Notes: generated by a model from the letters alone, not told the origin. DNA of 64,000 nucleotides from Pseudoalteromonas rubra (GCF_005887115.1 NZ_PNCJ01000014.1:248001-312000), one strand, 5' to 3'. Shown: positions 7,097 through 16,665, numbered from the stretch's first letter. Translations and numbers: made by a program.

Positions 7097-9178
7097 TTAC
7101 CAGCTTTGTGGTCCTTGTTTACCAAAGTTGGCACCCAGCAGGGTTAAATCTCGCAGGTTGATGGCGCCGTCGCGGTTAAAGTCGGCGGCCATCACGTAGC
7201 CATTTTGTTGACCTTCTACTGAGCGATAGGCGCCCAGTAATAGGGTCAGGTCGGCAATGTCGATGTGGTTATCACCATTGCTGTCACCGCCAACCAGGTT
7301 AATCTGACCAAAGTCGATATCAGCCTGACCCGCTCTCAGATAGACCTGTTTTTCGGCCATTAGATACCCAGGTGTACTTAACGCCATAGTGACGTCACCC
7401 AGGCCAAGGCGAACAGAGAAGCTGCCATCCGGGTTAATAGTGACGGGCTGGCCGTTAATTAAAAGCGTTACAAAGGCGTAGTCGCCAGCGGTGCTCAGGC
7501 TGGAAATATTACCCGTTAAAGTGACGGACTCAGCAATAGTGAAAGAATAGTCGGTATTGTTTTGCAGCAGGTAATCACCTTGCTGGTCGGCGATTTGAGA
7601 TTGCAGTGAGAGTCTCACTGTGCCTGCTTGTTCTGCAACTAGGGTCACGGATGCAAACTCACCCTCCCCCGTTTTGGCAATGGCTGGGACCATCAGTGCA
7701 AGCGCACCATCCCATTGTTGGTCATTGATGCCCATAGGTACAGACAGGCGCTCATCAGAAGGCAGAAACTCACCATATTCACCGCCATAAATACGGGCTT
7801 TGGTGGTGTCACTCAGGCTGACAACGGCATCCAGGCCATAAATGTCTGTACCAGTTACCTTTAGAGGCAGTGTGACAATATCGCCTTCCAGCACCTGTGT
7901 TTGTGGTAGTAATGGTGTCAGAGTATTAGCGCGTTCAGCATCGAGCTGAAACCGTTGAGCATATATTTTCTCCCTGAAATTTAGATTGTAGTTGCTCCAG
8001 CTTATAAGAAAGTCATCAGAACCTATCTGGCGAATTGCGGGGGTCGCTGCATAATAGCCTGCTGTGTGGTTGACCTGAAACTCATCACCATTACGTGTAT
8101 CATCGCTGAGAAAAGCCTGAGCGTATACGTCACCCTCCGTTGTTTCGTCAGCATAATCCATCCAAGTGATTATGTAACCACCATTTTCCAGCGCTTCAAT
8201 TGCGATGTCTAACTGTGACTTTTCTGTGTGTGAGTTTACTTTAAACGTCTCTCCTTTGGGGTTGCCATCGGCATCCAAGCGGCGAGCTAAAATATCATCG
8301 CTGCTCTCATCCACGTATGTATGTTCCCAGATGACAATGAACTCGCCGCTGCTAAGGCGGCTAATTGTGGGGTTGAATTTTGTTGTGGGATCGCCGTCAC
8401 TGACCTTGATTTGAGATCCTTTACGAAATCCATTGGCATCATATCGTTGTGCAATGATATGTCCGGATGACAGTGCCACCGCAATAAAACCCCCATCTGC
8501 TGTGCTTGTGATATCTGGGAATTGCAGTCCTTCATCCAGGTTTATCGTATTGATTTCGAAAGCATTTGCTCTATAGATTTTGGCAAAAGACTTGTTTTGA
8601 CTGTGCCAGCCTACCACAAAGCCACCATTATTTAGTGGTGCAATAGATACATGGGTGTAATAAGGAACAGGGCTTTGATCGAGCTGTAGCTCGCCACCGA
8701 TAGGTGTACCATCCATATTAAATCTTTGAGCCAACAAGTGTGAACCATATTGTGGATTGTCTGAGACAGTCTGCCAGACAACGATAAAGCTACCGTCTTT
8801 GAGTAGGGCGACCGTTGGATTCTTTTGCGATTCTTGGGTCTGAGTATTTACCCGAAACTTGCTGCCAATGGCTTCACCTGAAAAATTATAAAGCTGCGCG
8901 AAAATACCTTCATTCTTGTAGTCGTTTGTCAGACTTTCCCAGACAACGACGTAGCTCTCGCTGTTTAGTCGTGCTATCGAAGGTGTTCGTTGAATTTTGT
9001 CAGCATCTTTATACACCTCAAATTCAGCGCCCAATTTATGGGGAGTACCTGCGTAGCTAAATAGAGATAAGCTACATAATGTGACTGAGAGTGCTGTACG
9101 GATAAAGCGCGTTTTAATTGACGGGGCGGTTGTGCCGAAGCTTATTGAAGTAAAGGGGTTTCTAAGTTTGATATTCAC
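7097..9178 (-). CDS. Secreted repeat protein with C-terminal dockerin domain
   Basis: This 693-residue precursor has an N-terminal export signal (hydrophobic ALSVTLCSLSLFSYA). The first ~430 residues carry repeats of the type FIVVWQT...GSHLLAQRFNMDGTPIG, spaced about 50-60 residues apart and probably forming a beta-propeller. A beta-sandwich region of cohesin-like or carbohydrate-binding character follows. The C-terminus (about 632-685) is a type I dockerin with two calcium loops, DSNGDNHIDIADLTLLLG and DFNRDGAINLRDLTLLG. The protein is likely held at the surface by the cohesin protein encoded downstream. What the propeller binds is unknown. An AAGGAA ribosome site precedes the ATG at 9178. 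Confidence 0.82.
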   Translation of the reverse strand: MNIKLRNPFTSISFGTTAPSIKTRFIRTALSVTLCSLSLFSYAGTPHKLGAEFEVYKDADKIQRTPSIARLNSESYVVVWESLTNDYKNEGIFAQLYNFSGEAIGSKFRVNTQTQESQKNPTVALLKDGSFIVVWQTVSDNPQYGSHLLAQRFNMDGTPIGGELQLDQSPVPYYTHVSIAPLNNGGFVVGWHSQNKSFAKIYRANAFEINTINLDEGLQFPDITSTADGGFIAVALSSGHIIAQRYDANGFRKGSQIKVSDGDPTTKFNPTISRLSSGEFIVIWEHTYVDESSDDILARRLDADGNPKGETFKVNSHTEKSQLDIAIEALENGGYIITWMDYADETTEGDVYAQAFLSDDTRNGDEFQVNHTAGYYAATPAIRQIGSDDFLISWSNYNLNFREKIYAQRFQLDAERANTLTPLLPQTQVLEGDIVTLPLKVTGTDIYGLDAVVSLSDTTKARIYGGEYGEFLPSDERLSVPMGINDQQWDGALALMVPAIAKTGEGEFASVTLVAEQAGTVRLSLQSQIADQQGDYLLQNNTDYSFTIAESVTLTGNISSLSTAGDYAFVTLLINGQPVTINPDGSFSVRLGLGDVTMALSTPGYLMAEKQVYLRAGQADIDFGQINLVGGDSNGDNHIDIADLTLLLGAYRSVEGQQNGYVMAADFNRDGAINLRDLTLLGANFGKQGPQSW

Positions 9179-9262
9179 TGTCTATTCCTTGAATGTGAGG
9201 AGGTTGTTAGGTTTGCATTATTAAATGCCCATACAAGTTACAAATACTCTCTGCAGATAGAA

Positions 9263-9280
9263 ATAGGGTATTTACCCTAT
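9263..9280. promoter_or_regulatory. Perfect palindrome, candidate response-regulator site
   Basis: ATAGGGTA (9263-9270) and TACCCTAT (9273-9280) form a perfect inverted repeat with a 2-base centre, about 85 bases upstream of the dockerin gene start and just beyond the end of the response-regulator gene. NarL/FixJ-type regulators bind short inverted repeats of this size. That the adjacent regulator binds here is inference. Confidence 0.5.
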
Positions 9281-9314
9281 ACTGGCTGAAATGCTTATGG
9301 CGTGGCCTGTTAAA

Positions 9315-9932
9315 TTACAGCGATATCCCCTCCTCAATCGCAAAACGCACCAGCTGAGCGGTTTTTTTAAATCCCAGTTTTTTCATAACCCGGGTACGGT
9401 GCGCATCTACTGTTTTGGCGGAGATAAACAGGGCCTCTCCAATTTCCTTGTTGGTTTGGCCCAGGGATATATGGTGAATAATTTCTTTTTCCCGAATGGT
9501 TAACTCAAAATCAGCTTTATTATTACGATAGCTTTGCAATTCAGATTGATGACTGTCACTGATATATTGCCCGCCAGTATGTACAATATGAATGGCTTTG
9601 ATCAGCGAGTGAAACGCGTCGCTTTTGGGTAGATACCCATGAGCGCCAGCTTCAAGCGCATTGTCGATCACTTTTATGTCGCTATGCATGGTGAGTAAAA
9701 TCACCCGGGTTTTTAGGCCTCGTGCTTTGATGCGCTGACACACGTTGAGCCCGCTTACTTCACCCATTGTAATATCGAGAATGGCGATATCCGGCTCGTG
9801 CCTGAGAATGTGCTGCCAGGCTTGTTTACCGGAATCAACATCGGCAATGATAGAGCCGACTCTGGCAGCTTGGATCAGTGCAAGCAGTCCCTGCCTGACG
9901 ATATGGTGGTCATCCGCAACGATGATTTTCAT
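9315..9932 (-). CDS. LuxR/NarL-family response regulator, orphan
   Basis: The 205-residue protein has a receiver domain with the acidic pair D7-D8, phosphoacceptor D53 (AILDITMGE), T81 and K103 (GYLPKSD), then a LuxR-type helix-turn-helix at about 147-205 (LTIREKEIIHHISLGQTNKEIGEALF). It would bind DNA after phosphorylation by a histidine kinase. No kinase gene lies nearby, so it is an orphan. It reads in the same direction as the dockerin and cohesin genes, 136 bases upstream of them, with a perfect palindrome in the gap, which suggests that it controls them. Confidence 0.9.
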   Translation of the reverse strand: MKIIVADDHHIVRQGLLALIQAARVGSIIADVDSGKQAWQHILRHEPDIAILDITMGEVSGLNVCQRIKARGLKTRVILLTMHSDIKVIDNALEAGAHGYLPKSDAFHSLIKAIHIVHTGGQYISDSHQSELQSYRNNKADFELTIREKEIIHHISLGQTNKEIGEALFISAKTVDAHRTRVMKKLGFKKTAQLVRFAIEEGISL

Positions 9933-10162
9933 TATTGATTTTATAAGTGGGTAATTTCTTACATTTCAACATATTACTAGCTTACTTTGAAACGTTATCA
10001 GTACTGAGCAGGTAATTAGGTTTAATGTTAAGCTGCTTTTATAGACAGTTTTCTGTGAGTGGTAAACTTATTAACAAACCAGGAAAAACAATAAAATAGA
10101 CGGAAAGTTGTCACTGTAAAGCGGTGCAGTTTGAATTTGATGGTAGAAATCAGTTGTAAAAC

Positions 10163-10188
10163 AAATAGCCGCCTTGCGGCGGCTATTT
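10163..10188 (-). terminator. Terminator of the TonB-dependent receptor gene
   Basis: AAATAGCCGCC (10163-10173) pairs perfectly with GGCGGCTATTT (10178-10188) around a TTGC loop. Read on the minus strand, it is followed by a T-rich run (TTTGTTTTA), as expected for an intrinsic terminator 34 bases after the receptor stop codon. Confidence 0.85.
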
Positions 10189-10221
10189 GGCTATTTCGCG
10201 GGTAAGTTTGCTCAACAGAGC

Positions 10222-12546
10222 TTAAAATTCCATCTGAAAAGTCAAAGAGACCTGACGAGACTTACCAATGTATTGCTGACCATAACTGGTAAACATCTTG
10301 CCCTCATTGTCGGCTTCTTTGAAGTAACTGCGGATATAATCTTTGTCGAATAAGTTTCTGACATCCAGACGTACGCTGTAGTTATCCCACTTATAACCCA
10401 CTTGCGAGTTTACGATTAAGCGATCATCATTCACCGGCTCATTATTAAGGGCGTACTTATCCGCTTCCAATGCTACTTTAGGGTTCATGTAAGCTAAGCT
10501 TGACCCTGTGTATTTGGCGTTAACATTGACGTACAGGCCATTGTCAAAGGTGTAGTTGGAAGCCACATTGGCAGTCCAGTCTGGGGCATCGGCGAACGGA
10601 CGACCGGTCTGTGGGCCAAACTCGGTGAACTTGGTTTTTGCCAGACCAGCCCCTGCGGTTACCGACCAATTTTTGCTTGGGTAATAGAATACTTCAGCTT
10701 CCCAGCCTTTTACCTCAGATTCACCAGCGTTCACGGTTTCTGTGTCGTACAGTGCACCAGAAAGGCGCTGTTTTACCTGCTGATCTTTCCATTCCAGCAT
10801 AAATGCATTGGCATTGACCACCAGCTTGCCATCCAGCCATACCGAGCGGAACGATAACTCATAGTTGTTGGTGTACTCCGGCTCGTAACTAAAGATACGA
10901 GAGCGGGCCATGTTAAAGCCAACCCCACCTGAGCGATACCCTTTTTGGTAAATAAAGCTGGTCGACATATCTTGGTTGAAGTGATAAGTCGCGCCCAGTT
11001 TGGGTAACCAGGCACTAAAGTCTTCGCTCGACTCAGGCTCTACGCCAGAGGCTGAGGCCGCAAAGCCATTCAGATAGGCATTGATGCCAGTTACAAGTGG
11101 GCTTAGTTGCGCTGGTACCTGAGTTGGATCTGGTAGGTGGTTATCTATAGTGTACGCATTGTCGGCGCTATTAGTTTGCTCTTCTGTGTCGTATCGCAGG
11201 CCAGCCAGTAGATCGATTTGATCTGTGACCGACCAGGTAACATCGCCGTAAACCGCTGCTGTCTTAATTTTTTGTGCTAAACCGTAGTTCATATTAAGGA
11301 CAACAGGGTCGATATTAGGATACAAAGGGGCAGCCATCGCTGCTGTTTGCGCTGCAACTTCGACAGGAAGCCCTTGTTGCATGAGTAATCCGGTAACAGC
11401 CGTTGTAAAGTCCGATACACCCACCGCTTGTTGCAGGGTCAGGATACGTTGTCCTTCAGCTCGGTCGTCAACATCAACCTGTGATGTATACAAGCCAAAT
11501 GCGGCCTGAATATCGTCAGATTCATAGGTTAATCTGAGTTCCTGGCTAAAGGTTTCATCGGTACGGCGATTGGCATTGTCTTTGACAATCTGGGTCGGTT
11601 GCATATCACCATCCCAGTTATAGCCATAGTCCGATTCGTTGTAGGTGGTAATGGAGTGGAATGACGTTGTCTCATTCACATCCCAGGTAACTTCCAGGTT
11701 ATAGATATCGGTTTTGGTTTCTTCCCAGATTGGGGAGTTGAAATCTACGGTACGGTCAAACGGAGACTCACCAAAGTCGTATAGGCTCCAGAAAACACCA
11801 AAGCGATTTTCATTGTTGGTGTAAGTTAGTAGCACATCGATGTCGTCGTTGGGTTCAAACAGCACTTTGGTGCGCAGAGTCTGGCTTTCTTCGAAATTAG
11901 ACGTATCACCACGCGTAATGTTGTCAATGTCACCGTCGGTTTCTTTGTCTTCATAGCTGACTCTGAATGCCAGCATATCGTCTATCAGTCCCATACCACC
12001 GGCGAACGCAAATTCCTGCTGACCGTGTTGGCCAACGGTGGCTTTAAATTTAGCGGATGGCTCATAGGTTGGGTCTTGCGAGCGGATCATAATGGCACCC
12101 GCCAGCGCGTTGCGCCCTTGCAGAGTCGACTGAGGACCACGGAACACTTCAACCTGTGCCAGATCCCAGACAGACAATCCGCCACTTTTAACCATACGAA
12201 ATGGCAGCGGTGCGCCATCGAGGTACATACTGGTTAAGAAGCTATTACCGCCGCCTGATACTGAGAACGAGTCAACGCCACGTATTCTGAAGCCGTCGTT
12301 AAAGTCGCCAGATACGTTTGGCATCATTGAGAAGGCATCATTGATATTCTGTAGGTTGTTTTGCTCCATGTCCTTACTGGTAACGACTGCAACACTGCTT
12401 GGTGTGTCTTGCAAAGTCCGGTCTATCTTTTGACCTTGTACAACAATTACATCCAGTTCTTTTGCTTCATCTGCAATAGCGGTTGATGCAGTAGCGACAG
12501 AAACAAGTGCTAAACCAACAGATTTAGCCAGAATATTCAATTTCAT
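10222..12546 (-). CDS. TonB-dependent outer-membrane receptor
   Basis: The 774-residue precursor has a signal peptide (residues 1-25), a TonB box (LDVIVV, 31-36), a plug domain (SSVAVVTSKDMEQNNLQNINDAF, split here as a typical plug start; VEVFRGPQSTLQGRNALAGA) and a long beta-barrel ending in aromatic F (SLTFQMEF), the signal for barrel insertion. It imports a large ligand using TonB energy. A Fur-like inverted repeat lies 74 bases upstream of its ATG, favouring an iron-siderophore ligand. An AlcB-like siderophore acetyltransferase gene lies 9 kb away, but no synthetase. The gene ends at a strong terminator. Confidence 0.93.
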   Translation of the reverse strand: MKLNILAKSVGLALVSVATASTAIADEAKELDVIVVQGQKIDRTLQDTPSSVAVVTSKDMEQNNLQNINDAFSMMPNVSGDFNDGFRIRGVDSFSVSGGGNSFLTSMYLDGAPLPFRMVKSGGLSVWDLAQVEVFRGPQSTLQGRNALAGAIMIRSQDPTYEPSAKFKATVGQHGQQEFAFAGGMGLIDDMLAFRVSYEDKETDGDIDNITRGDTSNFEESQTLRTKVLFEPNDDIDVLLTYTNNENRFGVFWSLYDFGESPFDRTVDFNSPIWEETKTDIYNLEVTWDVNETTSFHSITTYNESDYGYNWDGDMQPTQIVKDNANRRTDETFSQELRLTYESDDIQAAFGLYTSQVDVDDRAEGQRILTLQQAVGVSDFTTAVTGLLMQQGLPVEVAAQTAAMAAPLYPNIDPVVLNMNYGLAQKIKTAAVYGDVTWSVTDQIDLLAGLRYDTEEQTNSADNAYTIDNHLPDPTQVPAQLSPLVTGINAYLNGFAASASGVEPESSEDFSAWLPKLGATYHFNQDMSTSFIYQKGYRSGGVGFNMARSRIFSYEPEYTNNYELSFRSVWLDGKLVVNANAFMLEWKDQQVKQRLSGALYDTETVNAGESEVKGWEAEVFYYPSKNWSVTAGAGLAKTKFTEFGPQTGRPFADAPDWTANVASNYTFDNGLYVNVNAKYTGSSLAYMNPKVALEADKYALNNEPVNDDRLIVNSQVGYKWDNYSVRLDVRNLFDKDYIRSYFKEADNEGKMFTSYGQQYIGKSRQVSLTFQMEF

Positions 12547-12619
12547 ACGTTAAGCTTCCAGAGAGTTTAGAGAGAGTTAAATAAATTTTTCCGGGAATAA
12601 TACGTGATTATTCTAAAAA

Positions 12620-12646
12620 CACAAATGATATCCACTATCATTTGTG
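12620..12646. promoter_or_regulatory. Fur-like operator
   Basis: CACAAATGATA (12620-12630) and TATCATTTGTG (12636-12646) are perfect 11-base inverted arms around TCCAC. The core TGATA-N5-TATCA matches the outer half-sites of the 7-1-7 Fur consensus. It lies 74 bases before the TonB receptor start. Iron regulation is inferred from this match and the gene type. Confidence 0.65.
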
Positions 12647-13118
12647 ATTGCGTGCCTAAATAATCTCTTTTTTATCTCACAGTGCGCCAGTCAATTAGCA
12701 CTCAATTCGCTGCAGTACAAATGCAGTCCCGGTGTAAATGTCTGATTAGAATTTCTGGTTTGGATAGCCCGGTGATGAAGTGTGGGTGTCTGCCATCTAT
12801 TTGATGATGCTTTTATCGGCACTGTAGTTACAGGCGTCAATTAACAGTCATGCATGAAAATTGCAATACTCAATAGTGAAATGTCCAGAAGGGGTTGTTG
12901 TGTGTAGAGAAAAAACTCTGAACAGGGCTGCGAGCAATTTCAGAATAATAGCTGCTCGGGAATAGAATTTTTTAAATAAATCATGGCTCTAAGTGTTATT
13001 TATTGTGTTTTTTCGGCGCGGTGCTCACATGACCCGGCTTTTTGTCGCATTTTATTTGAGCGCCAACGCACACTTATTGCACTGTCTCTTTAAGTAACAT
13101 ACGGTTAATAAGTTTTTT

Positions 13119-13141
13119 AAAGTGTTACATTGTAACGCTTT
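13119..13141. promoter_or_regulatory. 23-base palindromic operator candidate
   Basis: AAAGTGTTACA (13119-13129) and TGTAACGCTTT (13131-13141) form an inverted repeat around one central T with a single mismatch. It ends 33 bases before the start of the VPS10-like gene, a position suited to a repressor. The cognate regulator is not identified; the form is like LacI- or TetR-type operators. Confidence 0.55.
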
Positions 13142-13174
13142 GGGTGATCGACACAATAATAATAGGGAAAATGT

Positions 13175-16100
13175 ATGCAACAACTAAAACTTGGCCGCGC
13201 GATGCGCATTGCCTTGCTGGGCGCAGCTACGACACTGTGCAGTCTGCCTGGCCTGGCCGCCAAAAGTGATGAAGGGGTGTTATCAGCTGCCACCTTCAAG
13301 GGGCTGGAACTGAGAAATATCGGGCCGGGCTTTATGTCGGGTCGTATTGCGGATATTGCCATCGACCCCAAAGATACCAGTGTCTGGTATGTGGGTGTGG
13401 GCTCCGGCGGGGTATGGAAAACCAATAATGCCGGTGTGACCTGGCAGCCAGTTTTTGATGACCAGCCGGTCTATTCGATTGGTGCCGTGGTGCTGGATCC
13501 AAATAACAGCAATACCGTTTGGGTTGGCACGGGAGAGAACGTTGGTGGTCGCCATGTCAGCTTTGGTGACGGCATCTATGTGAGTCATGACGGCGGTGCA
13601 AGCTGGACCAATATGGGCCTGAAAAACTCAGGCCATATTTCAGAAATTATCGTGCATCCAACGGATTCAAATATCGTCTGGGTAGCCGCTCAGGGGCCGC
13701 TATGGAGCAAAGGGGGTCAGCGCGGTTTGTATAAAACCACCGATGGCGGTAAAACCTGGGACAAAGTGTTGGGTGACAATGACTGGACCGGTGTAACCGA
13801 TGTCGCAATTGACCCGCGCGATCCGAATGTACTGTATGCCGCCACCTGGCAGCGCCACCGCACTGTGGCTGCGTATTATGGCGGTGGCCCGGGTTCTGGC
13901 CTGCATAAATCAACCGACGGTGGTAAAACCTGGCAAAAGCTATCGCAAGGTTTACCTCCGGGAGAAATGGGCAAGATTGGCCTGGAAGTTTCACCAATCA
14001 ACCCGGATGTGGTGTATGCCGCCATTGAATTAGATCGCCGTACAGGCGCGGTGTATCGCTCTGCTGATCGTGGTGCATCCTGGGTTAAAGGTGCCGATGC
14101 GGTAGCGGGTGGTACCGGACCGCACTACTATCAGGAGCTCTACGCCAGCCCCCATTACTTCGACCATATCTATCTTGCTGGTGTGCGTTTACACGAGTCT
14201 AAAGATGGTGGTCAATCTTTCAAAAGAATGGAAGAAAAAGACAAACATGGCGATAACCATGCAATGGAGTTTATCGCAGGTGACAAAAACTACATGATGG
14301 TGGGGTCAGATGGTGGTTTATATGAAAGCTTTGACAGCGGCATCCACTGGCGTTACCACGAAAACCTGCCTGTGACTCAGTACTACAAACTGGCACTGGA
14401 TGACGACAAGCCGTTTTATAATATTTACGGTGGAACACAGGATAACAATACGCAGGGTGGCCCGTCTCGTACACTCAACAGCCACGGTATTCTGAACACC
14501 GACTGGAAAGTGGTGTTGTTTGGTGATGGTCACCAGCCTGCAACCGAGCCGGGTAATCCGGATATTGTGTATGCCCAGTGGCAGCAGGGTAACCTGACCC
14601 GTTATGACCGCACTACCGGTGAGATGGTGTATATCAAGCCGCAGCCTGGCAAAGGGGAAAAGCCCGAGCGCTTTAACTGGGATGCCCCTATTCTGGTTAG
14701 CCCACACAAGCCATCGCGTTTGTATTTTGCCTCACACCGGGTGTGGCAATCTGAAGACCGCGGCGACAGCTGGACACCAATCTCCGGCGATCTGACCAAA
14801 AATCGTGAGCGTATTCATCAGCCAATTATGGGCGGTAAGCAAGGCTGGGACGGCGCCTGGGACATGTTTGCGATGTCGCAGTACAGCACCATTACCTCTT
14901 TGTCGGAGTCGCCATTGGTTGAAGGCCTGTTGTATGCCGGCACCGATGATGGTCATATTCAGATCACCGAAAATGGCGGCAAATCCTGGCGTAAGGTGGA
15001 TGTAAAACGCCTACCTAAGGTGCCAGATACGGCATTTATCAACGACATTAAAGCCGATCTGTTCGACCCGGATACGGTCTATATTGCGCTGGATAACCAC
15101 AAGTTTGGCGACTATAAGCCTTACTTGCTGAAAAGCACCAACCGCGGTAAATCCTGGAAGTCGATTGCCAGCAATCTGCCTGATAAGCACTTAGTGTGGC
15201 GAGTGGTACAGGATCACGTTGATCCGGACCTGTTGTTTGCCGGTACCGAGTTTGGCCTGTTTTTCACCATTGATGGCGGTAAGCGCTGGGTAGAGCTGAC
15301 GGGCAACGTACCGACCATTTCGTTCCGCGACCTGGCCATTCAGCGTCGTGAAAACGACTTAGTGGGTGCCAGCTTTGGCCGCGGCTTCTTTGTACTGGAT
15401 GACTACCGGGCACTGCGTAATCTGTCGGAAGATAAGCTGGCGCAGGAGTCTCTGTTATTCCCAACCCGAGATGCACTGTGGTATATCCAGCGCAGTCCGC
15501 TGGGCGGTGGCGAAGTGGGCACTCAGGGTGGTAATAAGTACCGTGCGCCGAACCCGGACTTTGGAGCCACTTTCACCTACTACCTTAAAGACGACATTAA
15601 GAGCCTGAAGGCGCAGCGTCAGGAAAAAGAAAAAGCCCTGAAAGAAGATGACAAGTCATTTGGTGTTCCATCTTGGCAGTCGCTGGAAGCCGAAGAGCGC
15701 CAGCAGCAGCCGGTTGTGTGGTTTACTGTGCGCGATGCCCAGGGCAATGTGATCCGCAAATTGCAGGGCAGGGCTAACAAAGGCTTGCACCGCATTAACT
15801 GGGATCTGCGCTGGCCGGCACATCAGGCCATTGGCGTGCAGGGCAATTACTTCTCGCCGAACCCTCAGGGTCCACTGGTGACACCGGGTACTTACAGTGT
15901 CAGCATGAGTAAAGAAGTGGACGGTCAGGTAACTCAGTTACAGGCGCCGCAAACTTTTGAGGTGGTGCAGCTGAATCAGCGTAACGCGCTGAAGGAAATT
16001 GACGGTGAAAAAGTAGCGGCCTTCTGGAAAGAGCTGGCAGATGTTCAGCGTGTGGCAAGCGCAACCGGTCAGGCACTGGGCAAAGCGGTGAAGCGTCTGG

Positions 16101-16474
16101 ATATGCTGGAGCAGTCACTGGATCGCACCTCCATTGAACCGGGTGAATTTGACAGCCAGTTTGCAAACATCCGCAACCAGCTGTTGGCACTGGATAGCCG
16201 TCTGAACGGTAATCCGGCGAAAAACCAGGTGGGTGCAACGAATGACACGGCCACCGTGGGCGACCGTTTGTTCCATGCGCTGATTGGCACCAGCTTCTCG
16301 ACGTATGGCCCGACTCCGGCTATTCGCACCAGCGTAGACCTGGCAACAGAAGAGCTCAGAGCAATACGCAATGAATTGCAGACCATTCTGAGCGACACCA
16401 TTCCGGCATTTGAGCAACAATTGCAGGCCAAAGGCGCTCCCTGGGTACCCGGCCAGTCACTGCCGCAGATTTAA
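13175..16474 (+). CDS. Secreted VPS10/sortilin-type beta-propeller protein (glycosyl hydrolase-like)
   Basis: The 1099-residue precursor has a signal peptide (about 1-29, ending LPGLAA). Most of it is made of BNR/Asp-box repeats such as SHDGGASWTNM, TTDGGKTWDKV, STDGGKTWQKL, ADRGASWVKG and TENGGKSWRKV, which form large beta-propellers in the VPS10/sortilin and sialidase-like group. The C-terminal 270 residues are a mixed domain with an immunoglobulin-like segment (LHRINWDLRWPA) and a helical end. Members are often annotated as glycosyl hydrolases, but no catalytic residues can be assigned here. ATG at 13175 follows AGGGA. Length is typical for the family. A strong terminator follows. Confidence 0.85.
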   Translation: MQQLKLGRAMRIALLGAATTLCSLPGLAAKSDEGVLSAATFKGLELRNIGPGFMSGRIADIAIDPKDTSVWYVGVGSGGVWKTNNAGVTWQPVFDDQPVYSIGAVVLDPNNSNTVWVGTGENVGGRHVSFGDGIYVSHDGGASWTNMGLKNSGHISEIIVHPTDSNIVWVAAQGPLWSKGGQRGLYKTTDGGKTWDKVLGDNDWTGVTDVAIDPRDPNVLYAATWQRHRTVAAYYGGGPGSGLHKSTDGGKTWQKLSQGLPPGEMGKIGLEVSPINPDVVYAAIELDRRTGAVYRSADRGASWVKGADAVAGGTGPHYYQELYASPHYFDHIYLAGVRLHESKDGGQSFKRMEEKDKHGDNHAMEFIAGDKNYMMVGSDGGLYESFDSGIHWRYHENLPVTQYYKLALDDDKPFYNIYGGTQDNNTQGGPSRTLNSHGILNTDWKVVLFGDGHQPATEPGNPDIVYAQWQQGNLTRYDRTTGEMVYIKPQPGKGEKPERFNWDAPILVSPHKPSRLYFASHRVWQSEDRGDSWTPISGDLTKNRERIHQPIMGGKQGWDGAWDMFAMSQYSTITSLSESPLVEGLLYAGTDDGHIQITENGGKSWRKVDVKRLPKVPDTAFINDIKADLFDPDTVYIALDNHKFGDYKPYLLKSTNRGKSWKSIASNLPDKHLVWRVVQDHVDPDLLFAGTEFGLFFTIDGGKRWVELTGNVPTISFRDLAIQRRENDLVGASFGRGFFVLDDYRALRNLSEDKLAQESLLFPTRDALWYIQRSPLGGGEVGTQGGNKYRAPNPDFGATFTYYLKDDIKSLKAQRQEKEKALKEDDKSFGVPSWQSLEAEERQQQPVVWFTVRDAQGNVIRKLQGRANKGLHRINWDLRWPAHQAIGVQGNYFSPNPQGPLVTPGTYSVSMSKEVDGQVTQLQAPQTFEVVQLNQRNALKEIDGEKVAAFWKELADVQRVASATGQALGKAVKRLDMLEQSLDRTSIEPGEFDSQFANIRNQLLALDSRLNGNPAKNQVGATNDTATVGDRLFHALIGTSFSTYGPTPAIRTSVDLATEELRAIRNELQTILSDTIPAFEQQLQAKGAPWVPGQSLPQI

Positions 16475-16498
16475 TCTGCCATTGATAATCGTAAACTG

Positions 16499-16533
16499 AA
16501 AAAGGGCTCCATTGAGCCCTTTTTGTTTGTTTT
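16499..16533 (+). terminator. Terminator of the VPS10-like gene
   Basis: AAAAAGGGCTC (16499-16509) pairs with GAGCCCTTTTT (16514-16524) around CATT, followed by a T-rich tail (TGTTTGTTTTT region). This is a classic intrinsic terminator 25 bases after the stop. Confidence 0.9.
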
Positions 16534-16665
16534 TCACTCCGTTCTGTGGGGTGAAAAGTGCACAGTTAAAAGCCGCAGCTAAGCTTGGCGGCTGGTTAAA
16601 AAACCGTTAAAGTGGCTGTCAGATCAGTGAATTAGCATGCCCCTGCAACAGGAGACTTACCCCGG

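Larger units (their letters stand above)
12547..13174. other. 628-base divergent promoter region
   Basis: This stretch separates the TonB receptor gene (minus) and the VPS10-like gene (plus). It holds a Fur-like inverted repeat near the receptor end and a 23-base palindrome near the other gene. A weaker inverted repeat (CGAGCA at 12931 and TGCTCG at 12953) lies in between. No coding frame with a ribosome site is seen. Confidence 0.6.

Noticed and set aside
13283..16431. Several long antisense frames inside the VPS10-like gene (for example 13647-13997 and 15900-16238).
   Set aside because: They are shadows of a high-GC coding region: no ribosome sites, and the sense protein is clearly a repeat-type propeller.
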